Source: Paenibacillus herberti
Lineage (GTDB): Bacteria > Bacillota > Bacilli > Paenibacillales > Paenibacillaceae
Assembly: GCF_002233675.1 (NCBI RefSeq)
Contig: NZ_NMUQ01000001.1
Location: 937,938-1,001,937 of the forward strand
DNA length: 64,000 nt
Direction: 5' to 3'
Shown: positions 26,301-34,934 of the stretch, piece after piece
Layout: every line of letters begins with the position of its first letter
Numbering within the stretch: position 1 is the first letter of the stretch
Notes under the pieces: generated by a model
What the model saw: the letters and a program-made list of their open reading frames with translations, nothing else
Databases searched by the model: none
What the model was told of the DNA's origin: nothing
Made by a program: the position numbers and the translations under genes

Positions 26301-26927
26301 GGGGAGGTCAATCTTGGGGCGATCGAAGAGTACCAGCGCGTACGCGAACGGTTCGAGTTTCTCGACAGCCAGCGGCAGGATCTTATGGAAGCAAAAGCGA
26401 CGCTCTACGAGGTCATTCGCGAGATGGAGGACGAGATGTCCCGTCGCTTCCGCATTACGTTTGAGGAGATCCGCAAACATTTTGTCGTTGTGTTCGCCAA
26501 GTTGTTCGGCGGTGGTCGCGCCGATCTGACGCTGGCCGATCCTGAGCGGATTTTGGATTCGGGCATCGATATTCTGGCTCAGCCGCCAGGCAAAAAGCTG
26601 CAGAATCTGCAACTGCTGTCAGGCGGGGAGCGGGCTTTGACGGCGATTGCGCTGCTGTTTGCCATTCTGCAGGTGAAGCCGGTGCCGTTCTGCGTGCTCG
26701 ACGAAGTCGAAGCCGCGCTCGATGAGGCCAATGTATCGCGCTTTGCCCAGTATTTGCGGGAGTTTTCCGAGCTGACTCAATTCATCGTTGTTACCCACCG
26801 CAAAGGCACGATGGAAGAGGCCGATGTGCTGTATGGTGTCACGATGGAGGAGGGCGGCGTGTCCAAGCTCGTGTCAGTCCGTCTGGAGGACGAGTTCGGG
26901 GATGACGGCGAATCTGCATCTGCGTGA
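23337..26927 (+). CDS. smc: Chromosome segregation protein SMC
   Basis: 1196 residues, normal full length. Walker A GPNGSGKSN at 31–39; two long coiled-coil arms (about 165–500 and 680–1020); hinge around 515–670 (GVHGAVAELIRVPQRIETAV, GGSMTGGSLQKKG); ABC signature LLSGGERAL near 1093 and Walker B CVLDEVEAALDE near 1118. With ScpA and ScpB it forms condensin that extrudes loops and separates sister origins. ATG after GAGGTGACACC. Between rnc and ftsY as in Bacillus. Confidence 0.97.
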   Translation: MLLKRIELSGFKSFADKTEMEFVRGITAVVGPNGSGKSNISDGIRWVLGEQSAKSLRGGKMEDIIFAGSDARKAVNFGEVSLTLDNTDGTLSLEHHEVTVTRRVHRSGDSEYLINRQPCRLKDITELFMDTGIGKEAYSIIGQGRIEEILSTRSEDRRGIFEEASGIVKYKSRKKEAQRKLDDTENNLLRIHDLVSELEDQVEPLREQSERAVLYKALKEELKNSEISLYVHQIDGVHKSWNENSGRLEALKQEELELASVVSRHDASLEKDRQQLRRLEEQIEELHAGMLEYSEEFEKCEGYGEVLKERRHYLGDSREQLQQSLEVLTQRRAELTAEEETVRAKAGILEAELIDLRSRMGSEENRLQGVAGGTSIEAGESLKGELLEVLSTMAQLRNEIRYAEQQQEALLRRKERLGGEEGKWQEQSNRLGARQAELGKALEATSLELESIGSKYIQESQRVQQLQKQQEEASGNLRGWEQRKEALVSRRDTMKEMQDALDGFMHGVREVLKASRRSSGGLDGVHGAVAELIRVPQRIETAVETALGGSLQHVVMQDERTSRAAIAFLKQRQLGRATFLPLDVIKARTVPEQDRRQIASIEGFIGIAAELVTSEPKYEAIVGNLLGNVLLADNLEAANRIAARCSYRFRVVTLEGDVVNAGGSMTGGSLQKKGASLLGRQRQIEQLDEESRELQQQLDRVRAELSDLRKEGSIAAQNRDELRESAERLKLQEQQQRAELQHAESELAALAEQGAVFSADRSGYEAEEQGLVQSAADAAVRLDELGIRETGLQEAIRIAEERRKANESEKEELQVQLTDLKIHVAKADQERLAVQDTLNRLRGESSRTGSEAAAVEVQLRQRSAELEKLEADSVLQIEELNRLRLRKQECSEQTDLKRSARADKSRELELMENETREQRNGLKRVEEQLRQTEIAVNRLDVELDNLLRKLSEEYGLSYELAKARYTLEGDTTETQSAVRDLKRRIGALGEVNLGAIEEYQRVRERFEFLDSQRQDLMEAKATLYEVIREMEDEMSRRFRITFEEIRKHFVVVFAKLFGGGRADLTLADPERILDSGIDILAQPPGKKLQNLQLLSGGERALTAIALLFAILQVKPVPFCVLDEVEAALDEANVSRFAQYLREFSELTQFIVVTHRKGTMEEADVLYGVTMEEGGVSKLVSVRLEDEFGDDGESASA

Positions 26928-27039
26928 CGAGCTGACTTTTACACTTTTACAATAAACACAATAGCTGAGCGATCGTTTTTCTCCATTCGCCGCTATCAAA
27001 ACGCTAATTTTACCCCATGCAAGCATCGGAGGGATTGGA

Positions 27040-28032
27040 ATGGGCTTTTTTAAGAAGCTGAAGGAAAGCATCGCGAGCAAGACGGAATCCGTCACAAATG
27101 TATTTAAAGAAGGTCTGGCCAAGACGCGCACGGCTCTCGTCGAGAGAGTTGAAGAGTTAATCACACGGCGCAAGAAGATCGACGAAGAGTTTTATGAGGA
27201 GCTTGAGGAGATTCTGATCAGCGCCGATGTCGGCGTCAATACGGTTATGGATCTCATCGAAGACCTACGCGCCGAGGTTAAAAAGCGGAAGATCGAGGAG
27301 GCAGCTCAGCTGCAGCCTGTGCTCTCCGAGAAGCTGATCGGCTTGCTCGGCGCGGACGACAACAATAGCTTGCGCATGGCTGAGAGCGGCATTACGGTCA
27401 TCCTGTTCGTCGGCGTGAACGGCGTCGGCAAAACGACGACGATCGGCAAACTCGCTCATCGCTTCAAAAGCGAAGGCAAATCGGTACTGTTGGCCGCTGG
27501 TGATACATTCCGCGCCGGGGCGATCGAACAGTTGGAAGTTTGGGGCCAGCGCGTCGGCGTTGATGTCATTCGCCAGCAGTCGGGCTCCGACCCGGCAGCG
27601 GTCATGTTTGATGCCGTACAGGCAGCCAAGCAGCGTAAGGTCGACGTATTGTTATGCGACACGGCTGGACGGCTGCAGAACAAGAATAACCTCATGGATG
27701 AGCTCAACAAGATTTTCCGTGTTATTCAGCGGGAAATCCCAAGTGCGCCGCATGAGGTGCTGCTTGTGCTGGATGCCAACACAGGCCAGAACGCGCTCAG
27801 CCAAGCGAAGCTTTTCGGCGAGAAAAGCGGTGTGACCGGCCTTGTACTGACCAAGCTGGACAGCACTGCCAAGGGCGGCATCGTCATCGCGATTCGGCAT
27901 GAGCTCAGTCTGCCGGTTAAGTTTGTTGGACTCGGCGAGAAGATGGAGGATCTCCAGCAGTTCGACAGCGAGCAGTTTGTGCATGCGTTGTTTGCCGGGC
28001 TAATTCGCGATCAGGAGCCGGAGAAAGAGTAG
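27040..28032 (+). CDS. ftsY: Signal recognition particle receptor FtsY
   Basis: 330 residues. A short N domain (about 1–100), then the SRP GTPase G domain with G1 GVNGVGKTT near 125, DTAGRLQ (G3), and TKLDSTAKGG (G4). It lacks the long acidic A domain of E. coli FtsY, as is usual in Bacillota, and has an amphipathic N-terminal helix (MGFFKKLKESIASK) for membrane contact. It docks Ffh–ribosome complexes at SecYEG. GGAGGG ribosome site. Confidence 0.96.
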   Translation: MGFFKKLKESIASKTESVTNVFKEGLAKTRTALVERVEELITRRKKIDEEFYEELEEILISADVGVNTVMDLIEDLRAEVKKRKIEEAAQLQPVLSEKLIGLLGADDNNSLRMAESGITVILFVGVNGVGKTTTIGKLAHRFKSEGKSVLLAAGDTFRAGAIEQLEVWGQRVGVDVIRQQSGSDPAAVMFDAVQAAKQRKVDVLLCDTAGRLQNKNNLMDELNKIFRVIQREIPSAPHEVLLVLDANTGQNALSQAKLFGEKSGVTGLVLTKLDSTAKGGIVIAIRHELSLPVKFVGLGEKMEDLQQFDSEQFVHALFAGLIRDQEPEKE

Positions 28033-28081
28033 CTCCTTCGCCGATTACTGGGATACTTTTCAGGGTGACAAGGTTCAGAGC

Positions 28082-28110
28082 TTGACACCTCCTGTGGTCT
28101 GCGTTATGAT
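28082..28110 (+). promoter_or_regulatory. Sigma-A promoter of ylxM-ffh
   Basis: TTGACA (28082–28087), exactly 17 bases, TATGAT (28105–28110). Forty bases before ylxM. It separates ylxM-ffh from ftsY. Confidence 0.85.
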
Positions 28111-28150
28111 AGGTCTCGCGAAGGAACATCCGGCGGAAGGAGCTGCTGTG

Positions 28151-28543
28151 ATGGGAGCGGACAGCCGCGATGCACTAGAGAAGACGACCCGGATCAATAT
28201 GCTGTTCGATATATACGGGCCGCTGCTCACCGAGAAGCAGATGGACATTATGACCTACTACTTCCGGGAGGACTTCTCTCTCGGCGAAATTGCTGCAGAG
28301 CTTGGTGTCAGCAGACAGGCCGTATATGAGCATGTGAAGCGTGGAGGCTTGCTGCTGGAGGATTACGAGGCGAAGATCGGCCTGCTTGGCCGCTCGCTCT
28401 CGGCGGCGTTGCTGCTCGACAACCTGGATCATGCGCTAAGTGAGGCACATGGTATGGCAGCGTCTGAGGCCCGAAGGATTCAAGGGCTGGCTCGGGAGCT
28501 TCGGGAAGCGTTGCTTCCCGGGGCGCAGAACGATGGAACTTAA
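28151..28543 (+). CDS. ylxM: SRP-associated HTH protein YlxM
   Basis: 130 residues from the ATG at 28151, with GGAAGGAG eight bases upstream; an in-frame start 23 codons earlier falls inside the promoter. The core YYFREDFSLGEIAAELGVSR with QAVYEHVKRG is a sigma-70 region-4-like HTH (UPF0122). In streptococci and bacilli YlxM is coded next to ffh and binds SRP. It lies 90 bases from ffh. Confidence 0.92.
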   Translation: MGADSRDALEKTTRINMLFDIYGPLLTEKQMDIMTYYFREDFSLGEIAAELGVSRQAVYEHVKRGGLLLEDYEAKIGLLGRSLSAALLLDNLDHALSEAHGMAASEARRIQGLARELREALLPGAQNDGT

Positions 28544-28633
28544 TTAGACTGCCTCTGGCGATGGTGCCGGTGGCATGGAATAGATACGACTTATGAAGAC
28601 GAATAACGATGAAGCGGACAGGAGGTGGCGACG

Positions 28634-30040
28634 ATGGCTTTTGAAGGACTGTCGAGCCGGCTGCAGAACGTGTTCGGCAAGCTGCGCGGCAAGGGCAAGG
28701 TAACGGAAGAAGACCTTAATGACGCCATGCGCGAGGTCAGACTTGCCCTGTTGGAAGCTGACGTTAACTTCAAGGTGGTCAAGGAGTTCATCGCGAAGGT
28801 GAAGGAGAAGGCCCTTGGGCAGGAGCTGCAGAAGAGCTTCACGCCGGGCATGATCATCATCGACATCGTAAACAAAGAACTGACCGAGCTGATGGGCGGC
28901 ACGCAAAGCAAGCTTGCCAAGGCAGCCAAGTCGCCGACCGTCATCATGATGGCGGGTCTGCAGGGCGCCGGTAAGACGACGACATCCGGCAAGCTGGCTC
29001 TCATGCTGAAGAAGTCGAACCATAAGCCGCTGCTCGTGGCTGGCGACATTTATCGTCCTGCCGCGATCAAGCAGCTAGAGGTTGTCGGAAGCGGCGTTGG
29101 TGTGCCTGTGTTTACACTTGGTGATCAGACTTCTCCAGTAGAGATTGCCCGTCAGGGCGTACAACATGCCAAGGACAATGGACTTGATTATGTCATCATT
29201 GATACCGCGGGACGACTGCATATCGATGAGGCGCTTATGGACGAGCTCAAGCAGATCCATGAGGTCACGAAGCCAGATGAAGTACTATTCGTCGTTGATG
29301 CGATGACCGGGCAGGAAGCGGTCAATGTGGCGCAGAGCTTCCATGATCAGCTGGCGCTGACCGGCGTAGTGTTGACGAAGCTCGACGGCGATACTCGTGG
29401 CGGCGCGGCTCTGTCCATTAAGGCCGTCACTGGCTGCCCGATCAAGTTTGCCGCCACTGGCGAGAAGATCGAGCCGCTAGAGCCTTTCCATCCTGAGCGG
29501 ATGGCTTCCCGAATTCTCGGTATGGGCGACATGCTCTCCCTGATCGAGAAGGCGCAGGCAGGCATCGACGCCGATAAGGCAGCCGAGATGGAACGCAAGA
29601 TGAGAACCGCCGAATTCACCTTCGAGGATTTCCTGGATCAGATGGAGCAGGTTCGCAAGATGGGCCCGCTGGATCAGATCATGGATATGCTGCCCGGAAT
29701 GAACAAGATGAAGGGCATGAAAGACATGAAGGTGGACGACAAGCAGGTCGGCCGAGTCGAGGCGATTGTGAAGTCGATGACGACCGAGGAGAAGCGCAAG
29801 CCGGAGGTCCTTAACCATAGCCGGCGCAAGCGGATCGCCGCCGGTAGCGGCACCTCGGTTGCCGAGGTCAACCGACTCATCAAGCAGTTTGACGATATGC
29901 GCAAAATGATGAAGCAGTTCAGCTCCATGATGGGTCCCGGCTCAAAAGGGCCGAAGGGCGCCAAGGGTGCTAAGGGCGGCTTGAATATGAATAGTCTCAA
30001 AGGTTTGATGGGCAAGAACAAGAAGTTCCCGTTCGGCTAG
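28634..30040 (+). CDS. ffh: Signal recognition particle protein Ffh
   Basis: 468 residues from the ATG at 28634, after AGGAGG; a GTG three codons earlier overlaps that ribosome site. NG domain with G1 GLQGAGKTT near 107, DTAGRL, and TKLDGDTRGG. The methionine-rich M domain (about 300–430, MEQVRKMGPLDQIMDMLPGM) holds the signal-peptide groove and 4.5S RNA-binding helix (SRRKRIAAGSGTSVAEVNR). The tail is a short Gly-Lys repeat (KGPKGAKGAKGG). Targets nascent membrane proteins to FtsY. Confidence 0.97.
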   Translation: MAFEGLSSRLQNVFGKLRGKGKVTEEDLNDAMREVRLALLEADVNFKVVKEFIAKVKEKALGQELQKSFTPGMIIIDIVNKELTELMGGTQSKLAKAAKSPTVIMMAGLQGAGKTTTSGKLALMLKKSNHKPLLVAGDIYRPAAIKQLEVVGSGVGVPVFTLGDQTSPVEIARQGVQHAKDNGLDYVIIDTAGRLHIDEALMDELKQIHEVTKPDEVLFVVDAMTGQEAVNVAQSFHDQLALTGVVLTKLDGDTRGGAALSIKAVTGCPIKFAATGEKIEPLEPFHPERMASRILGMGDMLSLIEKAQAGIDADKAAEMERKMRTAEFTFEDFLDQMEQVRKMGPLDQIMDMLPGMNKMKGMKDMKVDDKQVGRVEAIVKSMTTEEKRKPEVLNHSRRKRIAAGSGTSVAEVNRLIKQFDDMRKMMKQFSSMMGPGSKGPKGAKGAKGGLNMNSLKGLMGKNKKFPFG

Positions 30041-30118
30041 CAGCTGCCCGAAGTAACTGGCAGTTGGACAGAAGCAGGTTCTCACCAGCTTCTGATTCTT
30101 TCAAGGAGGTGAAGTATA

Positions 30119-30394
30119 ATGGCAGTACGTATCCGTCTGAAACGCATTGGTGCTCACAAGTCCCCTTTCTACCGCGTCGTGGTATCGGATTCCCGTTCCC
30201 CGCGTGATGGTCGTTTCATCGAAGAAATCGGCACTTATAACCCGGTTGCACAACCGGCTCAAGTGAACATCAACGAAGAGAAGGCCCTCAAATGGCTGCA
30301 AACGGGAGCGCAAGCTTCTGACACCGTCCGCAACCTGCTTTCCAAAGCAGGCGTGCTCACGAAGTTCCACGAGCTGAAGCAACAACAGAAGTAA
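30119..30394 (+). CDS. rpsP: 30S ribosomal protein S16
   Basis: 91 residues beginning [20 protein letters not shown], the family signature; AAGGAGGTG precedes the ATG. Binds 16S rRNA early in 30S assembly. The leader contains a small hairpin (AGAAGC/GCTTCT, about 30071–30094). First gene of the rpsP-rimM-trmD-rplS run. Confidence 0.97.
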   Translation: MAVRIRLKRIGAHKSPFYRVVVSDSRSPRDGRFIEEIGTYNPVAQPAQVNINEEKALKWLQTGAQASDTVRNLLSKAGVLTKFHELKQQQK

Positions 30395-30437
30395 GGAATC
30401 GTCCCTTGGGACGCTCCGCAATAAGAGCTTGGCATGA

Positions 30438-30466
30438 GGGTTAGGATGTATATCCTAACCCCTTTT
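30438..30466 (+). terminator. Perfect hairpin between rpsP and rimM
   Basis: GGGTTAGGAT-GTAT-ATCCTAACCC then CCTTTT. A 10-bp perfect stem with a short T-run: an attenuator or partial terminator exactly where ylqC/khpA is expected. Confidence 0.75.
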
Positions 30467-30489
30467 GCATACAACGCGAGGTGAATCTG

Positions 30490-31008
30490 ATGGCTGATCA
30501 ATGGTATACAGTCGGCGAGATTGTTAATACGCAGGGAATTCGCGGTGAGCTGAAGGTCGTTCCGCATACGGACTTTGGAGATCAGCGTTTCGCTCCCGGC
30601 AGCAGACTGTCGATTCAAAAAGAAAATCAGCCTGGAGACGTGCAGGTTGAGGTACAGAACTCCCGGCTTCATAAAAATGTGTATATCGTTAAGCTGAAAG
30701 GCTACGAAAATATCAACGACGTCGAGAAATTCAAGGGCAGCCTCGTTAAAGTAACCGCGGAACAGCGCGATCCTTTGGCTGAAGGCGAGTTCTACTATAC
30801 CGACATCGTCGGCAGCGAAGCCGTCACGGAAGACGGTCAGCGACTTGGTGTCGTCACAGAGATTCTGCGCCCTGGAGCCAACGATGTTTGGGTCGTGGAG
30901 CTGGAAAATGGGAAAGAGCTGCTGCTGCCGTATATCGACGATGTGGTACTGAAGGTCAATGTGCGCACCAAACAGATTACGGTTCGACTGCTCGAAGGGT
31001 TGATGTAG
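30490..31008 (+). CDS. rimM: Ribosome maturation factor RimM
   Basis: 172 residues from the ATG at 30490 (MADQWYTVGEIVNTQGIRGE), with GAGGTG upstream. N-terminal beta-barrel domain and C-terminal PRC barrel (FYYTDIVGSEAVTEDGQRLG, ELENGKELLLPYIDDVV). Helps fold the 30S head where S19 binds. Three bases from trmD. Confidence 0.95.
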   Translation: MADQWYTVGEIVNTQGIRGELKVVPHTDFGDQRFAPGSRLSIQKENQPGDVQVEVQNSRLHKNVYIVKLKGYENINDVEKFKGSLVKVTAEQRDPLAEGEFYYTDIVGSEAVTEDGQRLGVVTEILRPGANDVWVVELENGKELLLPYIDDVVLKVNVRTKQITVRLLEGLM

Positions 31009-31011
31009 GTC

Positions 31012-31836
31012 ATGCGGATTGATGTGCTGACGTTGTTCCCGGAAATGTTTGACGGTGTTTTTGGGGCCAGCATTCTCGGCAAGGCGCGGGACAAGGGCAT
31101 CGTCTCGCTCAATGCGGTCAACTTCCGCGAGTATGCGAACAATAAGCATAACACCGTTGACGACTACCCATACGGCGGGGGCGGGGGCATGGTGCTCAAG
31201 GCCGAGCCGGTCTTTTCGGCCGTGGAGGATTTGCTGCGAGCGGATGGGCAGCTTGATGAGCAGCCGGATCGCACCGCAGCGGCAAAAGCCCCGCGCATTA
31301 TTCTGATGTGCCCGCAAGGGCAGCCGTTTACGCAGCGCAAGGCGGAGGAGCTGGCGGCGGAGGATCGGCTGATCTTTATTTGCGGCCATTACGAGGGCTA
31401 CGACGAGCGAATCCGAGAGCATCTTGTGACGGACGAGCTGTCGATTGGAGATTATGTACTTACCGGCGGTGAGCTGCCGGCGATGGTTATGATCGATAGC
31501 GTCGTCAGGCTGCTTCCTGGCGTACTTGGCAACGAGTCATCGGCTGTAACGGACTCCTATAGCACCGGGCTGTTGGAGTATCCGCATTACACCCGGCCGG
31601 CCAGCTTCCGAGGTATGGAAGTGCCGGAAGTGTTGCTGTCTGGGCATCACAGCCGCATCGACCAGTGGCGGCGGGAGCAGTCGATGCTGCGGACGTTGCA
31701 GCGCAGGCCGGATCTGCTGGATGATGCTCCGCTAACGGACAAGGAGCGCAAATGGGTCCGCGATCAGCTGATGGAGCTAAAGCGTAAGGAAGCTGAGCAG
31801 CTTTCCAGAAAAGCTATTCCTGGACGAGGAATTTAG
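31012..31836 (+). CDS. trmD: tRNA (guanine37-N1)-methyltransferase
   Basis: 274 residues. SPOUT-class knot enzyme; [20 protein letters not shown] and [18 protein letters not shown] form the SAM-binding trefoil knot, and [15 protein letters not shown] the tRNA loop. Methylates N1 of G37 to prevent +1 frameshifting. About 20–30 residues longer than many homologues owing to a loop near 80–92 ([14 protein letters not shown]) and a longer C-terminus. Confidence 0.96.
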   Translation: MRIDVLTLFPEMFDGVFGASILGKARDKGIVSLNAVNFREYANNKHNTVDDYPYGGGGGMVLKAEPVFSAVEDLLRADGQLDEQPDRTAAAKAPRIILMCPQGQPFTQRKAEELAAEDRLIFICGHYEGYDERIREHLVTDELSIGDYVLTGGELPAMVMIDSVVRLLPGVLGNESSAVTDSYSTGLLEYPHYTRPASFRGMEVPEVLLSGHHSRIDQWRREQSMLRTLQRRPDLLDDAPLTDKERKWVRDQLMELKRKEAEQLSRKAIPGRGI

Positions 31837-31857
31837 CATTCGCGCATCTTGATTGCA

Positions 31858-31886
31858 TTGTATTTTTCTCTGGGCTATGGTATGAT
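31858..31886 (+). promoter_or_regulatory. Promoter upstream of rplS
   Basis: TTGTAT (31858–31863), 17 bases, TATGAT (31881–31886). It gives rplS a leader of about 100 bases. Confidence 0.6.
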
Positions 31887-31902
31887 TTGAAGTGTTGTTT
31901 AT

Positions 31903-31960
31903 AACTCGGACGGTCCTCTATCGGCCATGATCCGACTCATAAGGCGAGTCGGTTAGCTTA
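31903..31960 (+). promoter_or_regulatory. Structured rplS leader, candidate L19 leader
   Basis: Two stem-loops: an imperfect one around GGAC-GGTC / GGCC-ATGATCC, and a perfect 7-bp one CCGACTC (31932–31938) / GAGTCGG (31946–31952). Position and two-hairpin layout resemble the L19 leader known from Bacillus, thought to let L19 control its own mRNA. I did not compare it with the family model. Confidence 0.5.
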
Positions 31961-31994
31961 TATGAACGTCTATGGTGGAAGGAGGCACTAACTC

Positions 31995-32339
31995 ATGAAT
32001 CTTTTACAGACTATTGCTCAAGAATCGCTTCGTACGGATCTTCCTAGCTTCCGTCCAGGCGACACACTGAAAGTGTATGTTAAGGTTATCGAGGGTTCCC
32101 GTGAGCGGGTTCAGCTGTTCGAAGGCGTTGTTATTAAACGTCGCGGCGGCGGAATCAGCGAGACTTTCACAGTCCGCAAAATCTCTTACGGTGTTGGCGT
32201 GGAGCGTACGTTCCCGTTCAACTCGCCTAAGATCGATCGCATTGAAGTTACTCGCCGCGGTAAAGTGCGCCGCGCGAAACTGTACTACCTGCGCGAACTG
32301 CGCGGTAAAGCAGCACGGATTAAAGAAATCCGCCGCTAG
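31995..32339 (+). CDS. rplS: 50S ribosomal protein L19
   Basis: 114 residues; [20 protein letters not shown] and [20 protein letters not shown] are family motifs. GGAAGGAGG precedes the ATG. Sits at the 30S–50S interface. It has its own promoter and leader after trmD and ends in a terminator. Confidence 0.97.
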   Translation: MNLLQTIAQESLRTDLPSFRPGDTLKVYVKVIEGSRERVQLFEGVVIKRRGGGISETFTVRKISYGVGVERTFPFNSPKIDRIEVTRRGKVRRAKLYYLRELRGKAARIKEIRR

Positions 32340-32370
32340 TATTGAAGTACAGCAAAGATGTTATGCTAAG

Positions 32371-32398
32371 AGGGGCTTGCCGCAAACAAGCCCCTTTT
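32371..32398 (+). terminator. Terminator of rplS
   Basis: GGGGCTTG (32372–32379), 7-base loop, CAAGCCCC (32387–32394), TTTT. Confidence 0.9.
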
Positions 32399-32491
32399 CG
32401 TTATGAATGAAAGCTTTTACCTTTCATCATCGAAGGGTAGCTATTCATAGAGAACACCCTTGCGGGAATATGGAAAGAAGGCTGAGCACAG

Positions 32492-33109
32492 ATGGTGGAC
32501 GAGCAGCTCCAAGAGCAGCAACAACCGACGTCAGGCGGTGGCAAGGCCCGTAAAGAGATTTTTGAATGGGTCAAGGCGTTGGCGATAGCTGCCATTCTGG
32601 TTTGGGTTATCCGCTGGTTCCTTTTCGCGCCGTTCGCGGTAGATGGGCCATCCATGCAGCCTAACTTCCACACAGGAGAGCGCTTGATCGTTAACAAAAT
32701 CCTCTACGATTTCCGCGAACCGAAGCGGGGCGAGGTCGTTGTATTCCATGTCCCTCAGCAAGGTCGCGATTTTATCAAGCGCGTCATTGCTTTGCCGGGC
32801 GACACCGTACGTGTAGAAGGCGACGATGTATATGTGAACGACCAGAAGCAAGAGGAGCCCTATCTTAAGGGAGCCATTGCTGAAGCTCAAGCGAAAGGCG
32901 AACTTTGGAATCAGAACGGGCCGAATTTTCCGAATGAATTCGTTTCGGATATGAAGGTGCCAGCCGATTCTTTCCTGGCGATGGGTGACAACCGCAGTAA
33001 CAGTGAAGACAGTCGGCGAATCGGCTATATTCCTTACGATCAGGTGATCGGACGGGCCGATGTTATTTTCTGGCCGATGAACGACATTCAAATTATTAAG
33101 CACGGGTAG
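32492..33109 (+). CDS. lepB: Signal peptidase I
   Basis: 205 residues. One N-terminal membrane helix (about 26–45, WVKALAIAAILVWVIRWFLF). The Ser–Lys dyad is Ser54 in DGPSMQPNF and Lys96 in GRDFIKRVIALPGD; MGDNRSNSEDSR is the box E motif. Removes signal peptides outside the membrane. A Gln-rich cytoplasmic start (MVDEQLQEQQQPTSGG) precedes the helix. Between rplS and rbgA. Confidence 0.95.
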   Translation: MVDEQLQEQQQPTSGGGKARKEIFEWVKALAIAAILVWVIRWFLFAPFAVDGPSMQPNFHTGERLIVNKILYDFREPKRGEVVVFHVPQQGRDFIKRVIALPGDTVRVEGDDVYVNDQKQEEPYLKGAIAEAQAKGELWNQNGPNFPNEFVSDMKVPADSFLAMGDNRSNSEDSRRIGYIPYDQVIGRADVIFWPMNDIQIIKHG

Positions 33110-33149
33110 GCGCTGAGCCTGCCCTCAATTTTTAAAAAGAGGTGTTCGC

Positions 33150-34028
33150 ATGACGATTCAGTGGTTCCCCGGACATATGACCCGCGCCCGCAGACAAATC
33201 GAGGACAAGCTCAAGCTGATTGACATTGCCATCGAATTGCTGGATGCTCGTGTTCCTATGTCCAGCCGAAACCCGATGGTAGACGACATCCTGAGGGGAA
33301 AACCACGACTCATTCTGCTGAACAAGGCGGATCTTGCCGATCCTCGGGAGACGGAGCGGTGGATGGCTTATTTCACCTCTCAGGGCTGCGCTAGCATCGC
33401 TGTGGATTCGTCCACAGGATCCAGGGTAAACGAAATTCCCGTCAAAGTGCGTGAAATTCTGCACGAAAAAATTCAGCGTATGCTGGATCGCGGCATGAAT
33501 CCGCGCGCCATGCGTGCGCTTATCGTAGGAATTCCAAACGTCGGCAAGTCTACTCTGACCAACCGACTGGCAGGACGCCATATCGCCGCAACCGGCGACC
33601 GTCCCGGTGTAACGAAGGGCCAGCAGTGGATTAAGGTTGGCAGCGAGATGGAATTGCTAGATACGCCAGGTATTCTATGGCCTAAATTCGAAGATGAGCT
33701 GGTCGGTTACAAGCTGGCAATGACCGGCGCCATCAAGGAGCAGGTCATCAACATCGAGGATGTAGCGTATTTTGCGATGCGGGTGCTTGCTGATCGCTAT
33801 TGGCCGGATATGAAGGAACGGTTCGGTCTGGAAGAACAACCAACTGATCTGGATGATAATATGCAGATCGTTGGCCTGATGGAAGAGATCGGACGCAACC
33901 GCGGTTGCTTGATTAGCGGTGGACGTATCGATTTGGAAAAAGTTTCTGGCATTATTTTGCGCGAGCTTCGCGCAGGTAAGCTTGGCCGTTTGACGCTGGA
34001 GGCGGCGCCACCAGCATCCCGCTCATGA
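33150..34028 (+). CDS. rbgA: Ribosome assembly GTPase RbgA
   Basis: 292 residues. Circularly permuted GTPase: G4 LLNKADL (about 55–61) comes before G1 GIPNVGKST (127–135) and G3 DTPG. The N-terminus [20 protein letters not shown] is typical of YlqF/RbgA. Needed for late 50S assembly (L16, L27, L36 entry). AAAGAGGTG ribosome site. Overlaps rnhB by four bases. Confidence 0.96.
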   Translation: MTIQWFPGHMTRARRQIEDKLKLIDIAIELLDARVPMSSRNPMVDDILRGKPRLILLNKADLADPRETERWMAYFTSQGCASIAVDSSTGSRVNEIPVKVREILHEKIQRMLDRGMNPRAMRALIVGIPNVGKSTLTNRLAGRHIAATGDRPGVTKGQQWIKVGSEMELLDTPGILWPKFEDELVGYKLAMTGAIKEQVINIEDVAYFAMRVLADRYWPDMKERFGLEEQPTDLDDNMQIVGLMEEIGRNRGCLISGGRIDLEKVSGIILRELRAGKLGRLTLEAAPPASRS

Positions 34029-34756
34029 GCCGCCCCAAGCGGAGCGCTGTACAGCAGCAGGAGGCGGAGGCTTCCGGCTCGCTGTTAGATGGCGCCGCTG
34101 GGCTCTCGCCGGAGACGCAGAATCGAGAGGAGCCGGTGGATCGGCTTGCTTTTGAGAAACGGCTCTGGGCCGAGGGAATGGGTCTTATTTGTGGCGTCGA
34201 CGAGGTCGGGCGGGGATGCCTGTTCGGCGATGTTGTTGCGGCAGCAGTCGTACTTCCGGCTGGTCTTGTGATGGAAGGAGTCCATGACTCCAAAAAGCTA
34301 TCCGAGAAAAAACGGGAGCAGCTTTATGAGGAGATTTTAGATGCGGCTATCGCTTGGGCTGTGGCACGGGTTGATGCGGCTGAAATTGACCGGATCAATA
34401 TTCGCCAGGCTTCCCGCCTTGCGATGAAACAGGCGGTGCTGGCGCTTGGCCTCCAGCCAGATCATCTTCTCATCGATGCCGAAACGGTAGACCTTGAATT
34501 ACCACAGTCACGCATCATCCACGGTGACGCGCTTAGTCAATCGATCGGCGCGGCTTCCATTATCGCCAAGGTGACGCGCGATCGGCTCTGTAAGGAGATC
34601 TGGGATTTGCACTATCCCGCTTATGGAATTGCGGTACATAAAGGCTACGCAACCGTTCAGCATCGAGAAGCGCTGGCGCAGCATGGGCCTTCTCCGCTGC
34701 ATCGCCGCTCATTTCTGCGCAAAATTTTGCCGGAAGAGCAATTGTCGCTGTTTTAA
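34025..34756 (+). CDS. rnhB: Ribonuclease HII
   Basis: 243 residues. The metal site motif is [20 protein letters not shown] (DEVGRG), where GRGPLAGP is commoner, so CLFGD is an unusual variant. [13 protein letters not shown] and the LIDAE acid follow, and [12 protein letters not shown] is conserved. Degrades RNA in RNA–DNA hybrids and single ribonucleotides. There is an N-terminal tail of about 45 residues (Gln/Glu/Ala-rich) before the catalytic domain. Translationally coupled to rbgA. Confidence 0.94.
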   Translation: MSRPKRSAVQQQEAEASGSLLDGAAGLSPETQNREEPVDRLAFEKRLWAEGMGLICGVDEVGRGCLFGDVVAAAVVLPAGLVMEGVHDSKKLSEKKREQLYEEILDAAIAWAVARVDAAEIDRINIRQASRLAMKQAVLALGLQPDHLLIDAETVDLELPQSRIIHGDALSQSIGAASIIAKVTRDRLCKEIWDLHYPAYGIAVHKGYATVQHREALAQHGPSPLHRRSFLRKILPEEQLSLF

Positions 34757-34802
34757 CCTTGTTTTTGAGACGCGGTAGGCGTTTCTTGAACAAGGTTTTT
34801 TC
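34755..34802 (+). terminator. Terminator of rbgA-rnhB
   Basis: AACCTTG...GAGACGC-GGTAG-GCGTTTC...CAAGGTT and T5. Long two-part stem. Confidence 0.85.
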
Positions 34803-34934
34803 GTCGTCTACTGAACGGGGAAGCAGACTCACAATCCGACTAAGTATGGTCGATATAACGACGTATAGATAATGCCCTGCCTTTGGGGAATTTGTATAGC
34901 TAATCGGGCAGTGGACAGTGAAGGAGGCAGCGGG

